Source: Frigoriglobus tundricola
Lineage (GTDB): Bacteria; Planctomycetota; Planctomycetia; Gemmatales; Gemmataceae
Length of the DNA stretch: 64,000 nucleotides
Assembly (NCBI RefSeq): GCF_013128195.2
Contig: NZ_CP053452.2
Coordinates: 7,812,001 to 7,876,000 of the forward strand
Direction of reading: 5' to 3'
Position numbers and translations under genes: made by a program. The notes beneath the pieces are model-generated. The model had not been told where the DNA came from. It ran no database searches and saw only the letters and a program-made list of their open reading frames with translations. The first letter of the stretch is position 1, and each line of letters begins with the position of its first letter. This document shows positions 46,101-54,426 of the stretch, in pieces.

Positions 46101-47834
46101 CTCCGCGGCCTCAAACTCGCATCGGTGATGTTCCGATCGGCGGACGACCCGTATCTCGTCGCCGCCGCGCTAAGTAGTTTGAACAAGGACAACGTCCGCG
46201 CGGTGGTCGAGGGTGTTTGGCGGCTGTTCGAGATCGACAAGTCCTTCGATCCGCGCCCACAGATCATGCGCGACTTTGTCGCCTCCGCGGCGGGCATCGA
46301 CAACGGTGCGGCCCTGCCCGACGTGCTCAAGGCCGTGACGACGCTCCCGCCCGAGCGCGCGTTCCAGCCCTGGCAACTCGCGGGCGTGCTCGGCGCGCTC
46401 GATTCGCTCGAGCGCCAAGGGAGGTCGTGGGACAAGCTCGCGCCGGAGGTACGCAAGTCGGTGGACCCGGTGATCGCGCACGCGCGAAGCGTCTGTGCGA
46501 AAGAGAACGTGGGCGGAGCCGACCTGCTCACGGCAATGCCGCTGCTGGGGCGCGACCCGGCCACGCGGGCCGGTGATCTGGAGCGGGTCGTGGGCCTGCT
46601 CGATGCGGCCCGCCCGGCCGCGGTCCAGTCGGCCGCGATCGCGGTACTCGCCCGGGGTACCGACGCCGGGACGCCGTCCGCGCTCCTCGGCGCGTGGGGG
46701 CGTGCGACACCGGCTCTTCGCGCGCAGATCCTCGACACGCTGCTCAGCCGCCCGAAGTGGCACCCGGATCTGCTCGCGGCTATCGAAAAAGGTACGGTGC
46801 CCGCGGGGCAGATCGACGCGGCCCGCCGGCAGCGGCTCACCGGTTCCCCCGAGGCCGGGGTGCGCAGACTGGCGGTGAAACTGTTCGCGGGTGGGAACAA
46901 CCCGGACCGGCAGAAGGTCATCGACGACTACAAGGCCGCGCTCGCACTGAAGGGCGACAAGGGCCGCGGGAAGGCGGTGTTTCTGAAGTCCTGCTCCGCG
47001 TGCCACGCGCTCGACGGCACCGGTCACGCCGTCGGCCCGGACCTCGCGGCGCTGGCCAACAAGTCACCGCTGTACCTGCTCACCGAAATTCTCGACCCGA
47101 ACCGCAACCTCGACTCGCGCTACGCCGAGTACCAGGCGCTCACCAAGGACGACCGCACGGTGAGCGGCCTCCTCGCGGCCGAGACCGCGACGAGCATCAC
47201 GCTCCGCGGCCAGCAGGCGAAGGAAGAAACGATTCTCCGGACGTTTATTCAAGCGCTGCGCGGCTCGGCGAAGTCACTCATGCCGGAGGGGCTGGAGAAG
47301 GACGTCACGAAGCCGGACATGGCCGACCTGATCGCGTACCTCACCGCGCACGACCCGCCCCACAAGACGTTCGCGGGCAACGCCCCGGCGGAAATCGAGA
47401 TGAAAGCCGGCACCCTGACGCTCCCCGCCACGAAGTGCTTCGTGTACGGCGATGCGGTCCGCTTCGAACCGGATTTTAAGAACATCGGCTTCTGGCACCG
47501 GGAGGCGGACCACGTCGTGTGGAAGGTGAAACTGGGGACGGCCGCGGAGTTCGACGTGTACCTCGAGTACGCGTGTGCGAACGGCTCCGCCGGCAACCCG
47601 TTCGCACTCGACGGAACGGAACCGGCGCTGCGCGGAACGGTCGCGGCCACCGGCGGCTGGGACAAGTACGCCCTGCAGAAGCTCGGCACGGTGAAGCTGC
47701 CCGCCGGAGCGGGGCGCGTCACGTTCCGGCCGGACGCCCCGGTGAAAAATGCCCTGCTGGATCTTCGCGCGTTGATCCTCGTCCCGGTCGGCACCAAGCC
47801 GGATGTCGCCGCCCCGGCTGACCCGCCGCGGTGA
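43155..47834 (+). CDS. Neutral ceramidase-like domain fused to a PVC dehydrogenase / cytochrome c protein
   Basis: 1559 aa from GTG 43155 (TGAGGA site 6 bases upstream) with a signal peptide (TTFVFGLLVALLPAPAPA). Part 1 (about 25-450) resembles neutral/alkaline ceramidases: AAKTEITPAHPIRLNGF, ITATHTHTGPMLTG, YACHCVTLSSN, GGGGDQNPSSG. Part 2 (about 470-900) is the PVC membrane-bound dehydrogenase/glucose-sorbosone-like propeller (GLRVDLVAAEPLVADPVALA, FLEDTNGDGTFDKRT, WVADMYRYLIEHPRWIP). Then HEAT-like helices, a PVC-type haem domain with Cys1280-Ser-Ala-Cys1283-His1284 (CSACHALDGTGHAVGPDLA), and a C-terminal beta domain (about 1410-1559) like a carbohydrate-binding module. Probably periplasmic and able to bind one c-type haem. 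Substrates unknown. Confidence 0.88.
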   Translation: MRTTFVFGLLVALLPAPAPAVEPAPRYKAGAAKTEITPAHPIRLNGFGSRRTESEGVYHPIHARALALDDGTAPAVLLAVDVLGIPADSYDELARRLEKRAGVKKERLAITATHTHTGPMLTGANPTLFGVPVPKEHRANIDKYTPVFIDKLEAVALAALKEMKPAVFEWGVGRVGFATNRRTKGGPTDHDLPVLFVKDLKGAVRAVYLNYACHCVTLSSNQLGGDWAGFAASGIEDTFPGAVALVAIGGGGDQNPSSGVAGAKEDLAAAQGREIAAEVRRLSRHYLAPVTGAMTAKVTPLDLPLADLPTKAQWEEKANRMDAIGHHARVTLAKLAAGEKLPTKVAYPVQTWAFGDALAMVHLPGEVVVDYPLRLKKDLDGRRLWVTGYANNAPCYIPSERVLKEGGYEGGGAMIYYDLPAPLAPGLEDKIVGAVKEQIGKPFAATFDPNKTGGTLPLSPQQSHAAIKTKPGLRVDLVAAEPLVADPVALAFGPDGKLWVAEMADYPSGQRGAFEPGGRIVFLEDTNGDGTFDKRTVFLDGLPFPTGVLPWRKGVLVCAAPDVLYAEDTNGDGTADTVTKLYSGFGTDNYQGRVNSLQYGLDGWVYGSCGLFGGEILCHRTRATVALGDRDFRIKPDTGELEPATGRTQQGRVRDDRGNWFGCDNSTLLRHYVLDDHYLKRNPHVAYPNASVNVAPSNQLFSLKRDAQRFALSGPPNTVTAACGLGIYRDDLLGAEFYGNAFTCEPVNLLVTRRVLKPTGSTFTGGRAPDETTSEFLASTDGWFRPVHAVTGPDGGLWVADMYRYLIEHPRWIPPADLARIDVRAGAGLGRIYRVRPADTPLRPWARLDRLDTAGLVAALDSPNGWQRDTAMMMLVWKNDPAAKGRLEKLVRESKNHLARMQALCTLGGLGDVSPDLLSRALSDTEAGVRRHAIRLLESRAPGAPGEDPVGISEWNRRDSDTDPQVWLQFAYSLGAARPRDDLRGLKLASVMFRSADDPYLVAAALSSLNKDNVRAVVEGVWRLFEIDKSFDPRPQIMRDFVASAAGIDNGAALPDVLKAVTTLPPERAFQPWQLAGVLGALDSLERQGRSWDKLAPEVRKSVDPVIAHARSVCAKENVGGADLLTAMPLLGRDPATRAGDLERVVGLLDAARPAAVQSAAIAVLARGTDAGTPSALLGAWGRATPALRAQILDTLLSRPKWHPDLLAAIEKGTVPAGQIDAARRQRLTGSPEAGVRRLAVKLFAGGNNPDRQKVIDDYKAALALKGDKGRGKAVFLKSCSACHALDGTGHAVGPDLAALANKSPLYLLTEILDPNRNLDSRYAEYQALTKDDRTVSGLLAAETATSITLRGQQAKEETILRTFIQALRGSAKSLMPEGLEKDVTKPDMADLIAYLTAHDPPHKTFAGNAPAEIEMKAGTLTLPATKCFVYGDAVRFEPDFKNIGFWHREADHVVWKVKLGTAAEFDVYLEYACANGSAGNPFALDGTEPALRGTVAATGGWDKYALQKLGTVKLPAGAGRVTFRPDAPVKNALLDLRALILVPVGTKPDVAAPADPPR

Positions 47835-47907
47835 CCAGCGGACCCCGCGAGACTTCGCCTCGACGATTCGCCGCCGAACGATTGCCGTCAAGGCGGGAGC
47901 CGAGTCT

Positions 47908-48110
47908 TCAGATGTCGTCGGGTTGGGCGGGCAGGACCGGGCGGCCTTCGCCCGTCGCCTCGCGCCACCATTTGCCGAACACCAGGCCCATGACCCGGAA
48001 CCCGCGGACTTGCGGCCCCCGGCCCGCGGCAGTGGTCGAGGACGCCTACGTTGTCGCAGCCGGCATCCTCAAGGGTGCCGGCCATGATCGGCATCGCGGA
48101 GAAGTCGCTG
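47908..48110 (-). pseudogene. Truncated, frameshifted remnant of the PILxDALxDAGC family
   Basis: Reads MPIMAGTLEDAGCDN, then VLDHCRGPG, then shifts frame at a run of five G (48016-48020 on the plus strand) and continues PQVRG, VMGLVFGKWWREA to a TGA at 47908. It matches the C-terminal third of the protein encoded at 34941-35627 (MPILVDALQDAGCDS). The first two thirds are absent. The rest of the 47835-48201 gap has no gene. Confidence 0.7.
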
Positions 48111-48758
48111 CACTCGTCCGTCTGCGAAGCGAGCGGGACGGCGGTTGTGGTGCCCGGGCAGGGAGAGAATGTGACCGGGATTGCGACACGACCGGTCGTC
48201 GTTACTTCGGCGGAGCTTTGGGCTGGAGCCGCGAGCCGGAAATCTTACACCTCGGTAGCGCCTTCTGGAGTTCGTTCACGCCGGCTTGTGTTGCCTTTGT
48301 GCGGAACAGGTTGAGTTCTGCCAGGTTCTTGAGGGCGGCCAGTTCTTTCAACCCTTCGTCCGTAAGGTCGTTATTGCTCAAGGACAGTGTTGTGAGCTTG
48401 GTGAGCGCGGCCAATTCTTTCAGGCCCGCGTCCGACATCTTGGTGCTATCCAGGTGAAGCGTGGTCAGGTTCTTGAGCGCGGCCAGTGACGCCGCTCCCT
48501 TGACCGTTATCCCCGCCACGCCGCTCAGGTAGAGGTCCGTAAGGGCCTCGAACCGAGCAAGTTCTTCCAGCCCCGCGTCTGTCGTTTGGGTCCCGTTCAG
48601 GGCGAGTTGAGTGAGTTTCTTAAGCGGGGCGAGCTGCTTTATTCCCGCGTCCGTAACCGCCGTTCCGCTCAGATAGAGTCGGGTCAGACCGGTGTGCGCG
48701 GCCACGTACTTCATCCCCTCGTCCGTCACCTTGGTCCCGCGGAGATCGAGTTCTATTA

Positions 48759-49911
48759 CTTCGGCAAGGAAGTTGCTCAAAACTAGACGAGTCCACATTG
48801 AGGCCCTGATGGGTCTTGCCATCGTCCGATAGGTTGCTGTGTCATGGCGATCACCTTGCCGGATTCTCGTGGGCTGTCCGACGACGTCATGCAGGCGTTG
48901 CGCGTGCGCGCGTTGCACGCGATCGAGTCCGGGTTCTCGCAAGCCGATGTGGCCCGCGTGCTGGGTGTGGCGGGTGAAACGGTGTCGCGTTGGTGGACGG
49001 CGTACACGACCGGCGGGTTGGACGCCCTGCCCCAGGATCGCACCGGGCGCCCGGTCGGAACCGGGCGCACCCTTTCCGACACACAGTGTGCTCATCTGCA
49101 ACAGCTCCTGGACACAAAGAGCCCGGCGGATCTGGGGATCGCCGCGCCGGTGTGGAACCGTCGCGCGGTTCGCGATCTGATCCTCAAGGAGTACGGGCTC
49201 CGGATGCCGATCCGCACCGTGGGGGAATACCTGCGGCGCTGGGGCTACACGGCCAAGAAGCCGTCCCGCCACGCCCGCAAACAAGACCCCGACGAAGTGC
49301 GGGAGTGGCTCGAGCAGACGTACCCGGCCATTGAGAAGCTGGCCCGGGTGGAACGGGCCACCATCTTCTGGTGCGATGAAACGGGGGTCGCCGCCGACGC
49401 GTATCCCGGTTACGGGTACGCCCGCGCGGGCGAACGGGCGACGATCCAGGTTCCCGATCCGCACATCCGGATCAACATGGTGTCCGGGATCAGCAACACG
49501 GGCGAGGTGCGGTTCATGACGTACGCGGGGACGATGACCGCCGAACGGTTCATCGCGTTCCTGAAGCAGCTGCTGGCGACCGTGCCGGGCGCGATCTTTG
49601 TGATCGTGGATAGCTTGTCGGCCCACACCACGGAGACGGTCGCCACGTGGGTACAAGAGCATGAGGAACGCGTGGCCGTGTTTTATCTGCCCCGGTACAG
49701 CCCCGAATTGAACCCCGACGAATATCTCAACAACGACCTGAAGGGGAACGTGCATGACGCCGGCTTGCCCGACACCAGCAAGACCTTGCGATCGCGCGTC
49801 CAACGCTTCATGCACAAGCTCCTCATGCTCCCCAAACACGTGATGAGCTACTTCCTCCACCCCAAGATCAGCTATTGCTCATCAGATTAATGACAATCTT
49901 GTTTGCCGAGG
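48759..49911 (+). mobile_element. IS630-type insertion sequence
   Basis: 1153 bp flanked by the TA target duplication typical of IS630/Tc1 elements (48757-48758 and 49912-49913). Ends are imperfect inverted repeats: CTTCGGCAAGGAAG at the left against the complement of the right end CTTGTTTGCCGAGG. It carries one transposase gene and sits inside the leucine-rich-repeat gene. Confidence 0.88.
48844..49890 (+). CDS. IS630 family transposase
   Basis: 348 aa in one frame, apparently intact. The N-terminal helix-turn-helix (SGFSQADVARVLGVAGETVS, WWTAYTTGGLDAL) is followed by a winkled-helix linker (RMPIRTVGEYLRRWGYTAKK) and a DDE nuclease domain with FWCDETGV, FVIVDSLSAH and YSPELNPDEYLN. The last acidic residue is in NPDEY, where the family often has NPIE; the general position is kept. 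Since the ends and gene are whole, the element could still be active. Confidence 0.93.
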   Translation: MAITLPDSRGLSDDVMQALRVRALHAIESGFSQADVARVLGVAGETVSRWWTAYTTGGLDALPQDRTGRPVGTGRTLSDTQCAHLQQLLDTKSPADLGIAAPVWNRRAVRDLILKEYGLRMPIRTVGEYLRRWGYTAKKPSRHARKQDPDEVREWLEQTYPAIEKLARVERATIFWCDETGVAADAYPGYGYARAGERATIQVPDPHIRINMVSGISNTGEVRFMTYAGTMTAERFIAFLKQLLATVPGAIFVIVDSLSAHTTETVATWVQEHEERVAVFYLPRYSPELNPDEYLNNDLKGNVHDAGLPDTSKTLRSRVQRFMHKLLMLPKHVMSYFLHPKISYCSSD

Positions 49912-50322
49912 TAATACGAGGCCCTTGGTCGCGCCGAACTCTTTCATCCCCGCGTCCGTCACCAGGGTGTGAGCGAGGTGGAGGCGCTGGAGCTTCGGGA
50001 GCGCGGCGAGTTCCTTCAACCCCGCGTCCGTCACCTTTGTGCGGTAGAGGTCGAGTCGAACGAGCTTCTTGAAGGCCGCGAGTTCTTTCAGCTCCGAGTC
50101 GGGAATTTTCGAGTCGAGCAGACGCACTTCCACGACCGGACCCTGCGGTTTGTTACCCTCGCGGGTGACGGTCCCACCCCACTTCTTCACGACCGCGACG
50201 GCCTTCTCCTCGTCGGCCCGCACCTCGATCGCCGAAATCAGGATGAACCACACGGCCGCTCCGCCCGACACGCGCAACATGAAGTGCTCCCCGCAGTGTG
50301 AGTCGTGAGTCGAACCTGTCAC

Positions 50323-50350
50323 AGCATGACCGATCCGGCGTTAGACGCAA
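50323..50350 (-). promoter_or_regulatory. Candidate promoter of the leucine-rich-repeat gene
   Basis: On the minus strand TTGCGT (50350-50345), 16 bases, CATGCT (50328-50323), 42 bases before the start. The motif and part of the spacer (CGCCGGATC) recur before the membrane protein gene at 51406-51433. Confidence 0.45.
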
Positions 50351-50368
50351 GCCCCGCTAAAAGGGAAC

Positions 50369-50393
50369 GGGCCGGGGAATCATTCCCCGGCCC
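50369..50393. terminator. GC-rich hairpin
   Basis: GGGCCGGGGAAT (50369-50380) pairs with ATTCCCCGGCCC (50382-50393), a perfect 12-bp stem with a one-base centre. It may end a minus-strand transcript arriving from 50849, or simply be a palindrome. The remaining gap 50394-50848 contains only a weak minus-strand frame (50514-50762, LTTEADAALVARDGREPGAR) that I do not support as a gene. Confidence 0.5.
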
Positions 50394-50848
50394 CTGTCGA
50401 TGAGCGGTGCCGGCCGGCTCGCGCCTTGTGCCCGACCCGCTTCGCAGGCGCGCTTCAGTCCGGTGGGCCGCGGGCCGGTCCCGGGTCTTCGAGGTCCGCG
50501 ACCCGGCGCATCCTCACCCGCGTCGGCCGCCCCATAACAGAACCGGCGCGCCGCGCCGTTCGACCCGTTCGAGCAACCGCCTCGCACCCGGTTCGCGTCC
50601 GTCCCGCGCCACCAGCGCCGCGTCCGCTTCGGTCGTCAGGTCCACGTCCCCGCGCTCCTCGGCGTCACCGGGGGACCGGCGGTAGTCCGGCACGAACGGG
50701 GTCACGGTCGGCCCGCGGGTCCTGGCGCAGCGGGCCACGAGCGCTGGGTACATCCCGGACACTTATGAGGCAGTAACATTTTGACGTTTTCAGATCCCAA
50801 GCGTGGGTTCCGGGTGTGCGGTGTTGAAGCGGCGAGGTGGTCTGAGAG

Positions 50849-51382
50849 TCACAAGTCGAGTGCCGCGGCGACGGCGATCAGTGCGCCGGTGACGGATGCC
50901 GTGACAAACAGGCCGACAGTGTAGTGGATGAAGGCGACCAGTGCCGCGCGTCGGATCGTCACAGGCAGAGCCAGAGCCAGAAGCGGTGTCAGACCGGCGA
51001 AACCGAACAGTATGCTGAATACCGCGATCCCCACCCGTGTCCACCTGTCGTTCACGTCGGCCAAGTTGCCCAAGTCGAGGAGCAGTAATAGACCGAAGAA
51101 CGCGCCGGCTTCGAGAAACGCGGCCAGGAACGCGATTACTAGTGCGGTGCCGCAGCCCGGCGTCGGGATCGCCCGCTCATCCTCGTTACTGTGCGGGGCG
51201 ACCGGTTCCCAGTGGTCGTCACCATGCCAGTCCGCTGCGGCCGAATCGGCTGGCCATTCCTTTACCGGATCGAGCACTCGGTTGGCGACCGCGACTGCCG
51301 CGCGCACGAGAAAAGCGCCGACCAACAACTCGACCGACACGCCCGCACAACAGAGTGCGCCCACTAACTGGCCGATTCCCAT
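50849..51382 (-). CDS. Small integral membrane protein, unknown function
   Basis: 177 aa with four predicted helices (about residues 5-35, 82-105, 118-140, 146-175) separated by a polar loop (ADSAAADWHGDDHWEP). No family recognised. Codon use is coding-like and a promoter-like motif lies 23 bases upstream of ATG 51382. The neighbours give no clue. Confidence 0.65.
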   Translation of the reverse strand: MGIGQLVGALCCAGVSVELLVGAFLVRAAVAVANRVLDPVKEWPADSAAADWHGDDHWEPVAPHSNEDERAIPTPGCGTALVIAFLAAFLEAGAFFGLLLLLDLGNLADVNDRWTRVGIAVFSILFGFAGLTPLLALALPVTIRRAALVAFIHYTVGLFVTASVTGALIAVAAALDL

Positions 51383-51405
51383 CGTTCACCCCCGGAAACC
51401 GCTCC

Positions 51406-51433
51406 AGCATGCCTGATCCGGCGGCGGACGCAA
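51406..51433 (-). promoter_or_regulatory. Candidate promoter of the membrane protein gene
   Basis: TTGCGT (51433-51428), 16 bases, CATGCT (51411-51406) on the minus strand, with the spacer element CGCCGGATC shared with 50323-50350. Two independent occurrences at similar distances from start codons make a promoter or operator role plausible. Confidence 0.45.
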
Positions 51434-51597
51434 GCCCTCCCCCGAACGCGAAAACCTCGCCAGGCGGGCGTAGTGGGAAGGTGGTGGTCGGTACCGGGTC
51501 AGCGCTTGCGGGAAGCCGCTCAGATTCACGCGGCCGGGTCAAGGATCTGCGGCCCCTCGTTCTTCGGGCTGTTCACCAGCGGGTCCGTTGCCACGGA

Positions 51598-53481
51598 TCA
51601 CTTCACTCGCGGTTTAAGGATGTCCCCCAGTACGTCCGGCGTGGATGGCACGCGCTCCAGTTCCAGGTAACGCAGTCCGTCTGAGTAGGGTACCACGATC
51701 GTGCGGAAGTCCTCTCCGTCTTCGACCAGCAGTTCGACCTTCTTGCGGGAAACACTGTCGGCGATCGCGTCCCGCAGCCGGTTCGGGCTGAACCTCTTGC
51801 CGTTAACGCCGATCACCTTCATGCCCGGTGCCAGTCCCGCCTTGTCCGCCGGCAGCCCGGGGTCCACTGTCGTCACCACCCCTCCGGGCAGCGACAGACC
51901 GAGGGAGTCCGCGGCGGGGTTCTCCGGCGGCACGCCCAACTGCCCCGCCCCGGGCAACTTGTCGGCGTATTTGAGCCGGTAGCCGAGCCGCCCCACCACC
52001 TCCAGCGGGAGCGCCTCCTGCGGCGCGGTCACCCGCCGGCGCAAGAACGCCTCCCAGTCGTAATCGGCCGTCGCCTTCAGGTCTCGCACCACGTCGGCGA
52101 GGTCGTACCCGGCCACCGCCTTCTGGCCCGGCACGGCGGCGAAGAACCGCTTGCAAAAGTCGTCGAGCGACCTGGCCCCGTCGGTCTTCTCGCGGATCAG
52201 GGCGTCGCACTCGTACCAGAGCAGCATTCCCTCCATGTAGAAGTCCTGCCCCCGCCGCAACTGGTTCCACGAGTTGCCGGGGTTGCGGCCGAGGTGGGCG
52301 GCAACGGCGGTGTCTTCGAGTGGTCGCCACCGCCGACCGTCGGTCCGGGACAGCGTGCGGATCTTGTTGGTGAGCGTCAACTTGTACTCGTCCGGGGTGA
52401 GCAGCCCGGCCCGCACCGAGAGCACCTCGCCCAGGTACTCGGTCAGTCCCTCGTAGACCCATAGCAGCTTGGTCTTCTGCGGGGCGTGGAAGTCCGCCGT
52501 GATCATGGCCGCCGGTCGGCGGTACTTGCCGCACCAGGAGTGGGCGTATTCGTGCGGCAGCAGGTTCGCCAGCCACCACCCCTTGCGGAGCTTCTCGTCG
52601 ATGAGCCCCCGCTCGCCGACCCCGTTGAGGCTGCACGCCAGGTGCTCCAGCCCGAACTGGCCGAGTGCGTCGCTGCACACCACCAGGAAGTGGTACTCCG
52701 GGTAGTGGGCGCCGCCGAACAGTGCCCACGCCTCCCGCACCACCCGCGAGTACAGGCCCACCTCCTTCGGGTCCAGGTTCAGCGCCTCGGGTGACTCGGA
52801 CGTCAGGTGCAGGAACGCGGGCGGCCCGGAGCCGGCGTCGAGCTTGAACGTCTTCAGATGCCGGCCGGCGATGAGGGGGTTGTCCACGAGGGCGGTGAGG
52901 GACACGGTGCGGAAGGCGATGGCGTCGCCCTGCCCCTTCTTCTCGTGCGCCTTTAGGGCGGTAGCGTGCTTCCAGCCGTCCGGCAGCCGCAACCGAACGC
53001 TCACCGGTTGGTCGTCGGCCGCCGGTCCTTCCGGGTAGACCAGGCACGTGTTCCAGTTGATGACGCCGAGGTCCGGGGTGCCGACCGTGTGGGTGCCGGA
53101 CCGGTTCGGTCCGGCCGACTCGCAGACGGTGTCCAGCTTCACCCGGAGCTTCTCCGTGCCGTCCGGGACCTGGACCACGAAGCGGTGCAAATCCACCTCG
53201 TCGCGAGTCCAGGGCAGGACGGCGCCGGCAGCGGTCTCCACCCGGAGCCCGGCGATGTCCTCGACCCGCCCGTGAGGGCCGTGCGAGCCGGGGAACCACT
53301 TGGGGTACAGAAGCCGCAGCGGGCCGGGCTTGCAGGGGATGTCGAGTGTGGCGTGGATGAGGTGCCGCGGGAGTTCGCGGGCGTCCACCTCAAGGGCCAG
53401 ACCCGCCGCGTCGGCTCCCGTCGCCGGGCCGACTACGATGCACAGAGCCGCGGCAGCGGCAACGGAGCGAGCAAGCGACAT
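51598..53481 (-). CDS. M61 family glycyl-aminopeptidase-like metalloprotease with PDZ domain
   Basis: 627 aa with a signal peptide (SLARSVAAAAALCIVVGPATG). The N-terminal beta domain contains KWFPGSHGPHGRVEDIAGL, typical of M61. The zinc site is LLPHEYAHSWCGKYRRP (HExxH) with the third ligand in WVYEGLTEYLGEVL. A C-terminal PDZ domain follows (GVVTTVDPGLPADKAGLAPG, VIGVNGKRF). These are periplasmic aminopeptidases related to DegP-type PDZ-regulated proteases in layout. Length is typical. No partner gene nearby; 116-215 base gaps on either side show nothing else. Confidence 0.9.
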   Translation of the reverse strand: MSLARSVAAAAALCIVVGPATGADAAGLALEVDARELPRHLIHATLDIPCKPGPLRLLYPKWFPGSHGPHGRVEDIAGLRVETAAGAVLPWTRDEVDLHRFVVQVPDGTEKLRVKLDTVCESAGPNRSGTHTVGTPDLGVINWNTCLVYPEGPAADDQPVSVRLRLPDGWKHATALKAHEKKGQGDAIAFRTVSLTALVDNPLIAGRHLKTFKLDAGSGPPAFLHLTSESPEALNLDPKEVGLYSRVVREAWALFGGAHYPEYHFLVVCSDALGQFGLEHLACSLNGVGERGLIDEKLRKGWWLANLLPHEYAHSWCGKYRRPAAMITADFHAPQKTKLLWVYEGLTEYLGEVLSVRAGLLTPDEYKLTLTNKIRTLSRTDGRRWRPLEDTAVAAHLGRNPGNSWNQLRRGQDFYMEGMLLWYECDALIREKTDGARSLDDFCKRFFAAVPGQKAVAGYDLADVVRDLKATADYDWEAFLRRRVTAPQEALPLEVVGRLGYRLKYADKLPGAGQLGVPPENPAADSLGLSLPGGVVTTVDPGLPADKAGLAPGMKVIGVNGKRFSPNRLRDAIADSVSRKKVELLVEDGEDFRTIVVPYSDGLRYLELERVPSTPDVLGDILKPRVK

Positions 53482-53872
53482 AACGGTGTGACCCGAGTGG
53501 GTGGAATTCCTGTTTCGGCCCTCGTGCCGAGGCGGTCTCGGCGTCGGCCTCTGGGTGCGAGCCGGTCAAAGCGTTGTTCCCACCGGTCCGGCATTATGCC
53601 GGTAGACTATCCGATCCGATGCCCGCTTCAAGCGGGTGCACCCGGTTGACGAGCGGCGGTTCGATTCGGAAGACTGGGAACGCCGCGAGGAGCACATCCC
53701 ACTCACCGGGGACGTGCTCCTCGCCGGAATAGGGGGCGGCTCGTTGGAAGCACCGTCGGCTCGCCCGGCGGACCGCCTCGTTGGGAAATAAGGTAGGTTG
53801 TCGATAGTCCGCGGAGCCCGTGGACCGCGGTGCCCTCGTGCAAGTACCCGTGAATCCCGGAGCCGGTCCCTC
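53482..53872. other. Divergent region between the M61 and STAS genes
   Basis: 390 bases without a supported gene. Minus-strand frames through it are arginine-rich and unlike any family. Promoters for both neighbours should lie here, but none is clear. Confidence 0.4.
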
Positions 53873-54235
53873 ATGAATCACCCCCCACAGTTCAACGCGG
53901 CCCTCACGCTCGACCCGTCGGGCAAGGTGTGTGTCGTCGTCGCGACCGGCAAGCTCGATATGGTCGCGGCCGACGAATTCGAGCCCCTTCTCGAGGGCCA
54001 GTTCAGAACCGGAACCCGCCACTTCGTGTTCGACCTCGGCGGGCTCGAATACATCGGCAGTCTCGGGCTCCAGGCGTTCCTCCGTCTCGCTAACCGGGTT
54101 CGGGGCGCGGGTGCGGTTGTCCTGTGCGATGTGGCCCCGCCGGTGCGCCGACTTCTGGAACTGACGAAGGTCACGCAGGTGCTCAAACTCTACCCCTCGC
54201 GTGCGGACGCGATCGACGCCGTTCGTTCCTTGTGA
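53873..54235 (+). CDS. STAS domain protein (anti-sigma factor antagonist-like)
   Basis: 120 aa. ATG 53873 is chosen because the STAS fold begins directly; the upstream in-frame extension is arginine-rich. Core: VCVVVATGKLDMVAADEFEP, HFVFDLGGLEYIGSLGLQAF, GAGAVVLCDVAPPVRRLLEL. The conserved serine that is phosphorylated in SpoIIAA-type proteins is present (IGSLGL, against the common ISSAGL). No anti-sigma kinase or sigma gene lies nearby, so the partner is encoded elsewhere. Confidence 0.85.
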   Translation: MNHPPQFNAALTLDPSGKVCVVVATGKLDMVAADEFEPLLEGQFRTGTRHFVFDLGGLEYIGSLGLQAFLRLANRVRGAGAVVLCDVAPPVRRLLELTKVTQVLKLYPSRADAIDAVRSL

Positions 54236-54426
54236 GGGAGGTCGCGCCTGGCCCTGAAGCCTTGTTCGTTGTCGCTGGGCGCCTGCAACAAATTGAAGTT
54301 CACGCGGGTGCGATCCGCTGGTGACCGCGGGTCGCCGGTACGCGCGTGGCGCAGCACGTCGTTCGCGCGCACGATGTCGTCCGGGTCCATCGCGCACCGC
54401 CCGTGAATGGAGCGGTTCGACCCGCG

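Larger units (their letters stand above)
48202..50280 (-). pseudogene. Secreted leucine-rich-repeat protein interrupted by an IS element
   Basis: The gene starts at ATG 50280 (signal peptide MLRVSGGAAVWFILISAIEVRA, GGGAGC site) and reads to GATKGL at about 49914, where an IS630-type element (48759-49911) intervenes; it resumes ELDLRGTKVTDEGM and ends at 48202. Removing the IS and one TA copy rejoins the frame exactly (GATKGLVLIELDLRGTKV), giving about 307 aa. Repeats of about 24 residues follow the plan LTTLxLSxTxxTDAGLKELA (LVRLDLYRTKVTDAGLKEL, LTQLALNGTQTTDAGLEEL). It was intact before insertion. Function unknown, likely protein binding outside the cytoplasm. Confidence 0.9.

Noticed and set aside
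48202-49860. Single 552-codon minus-strand frame through the IS element
   Set aside because: Only its last about 190 codons are the leucine-rich-repeat gene; the rest is antisense of the transposase and not the original gene.
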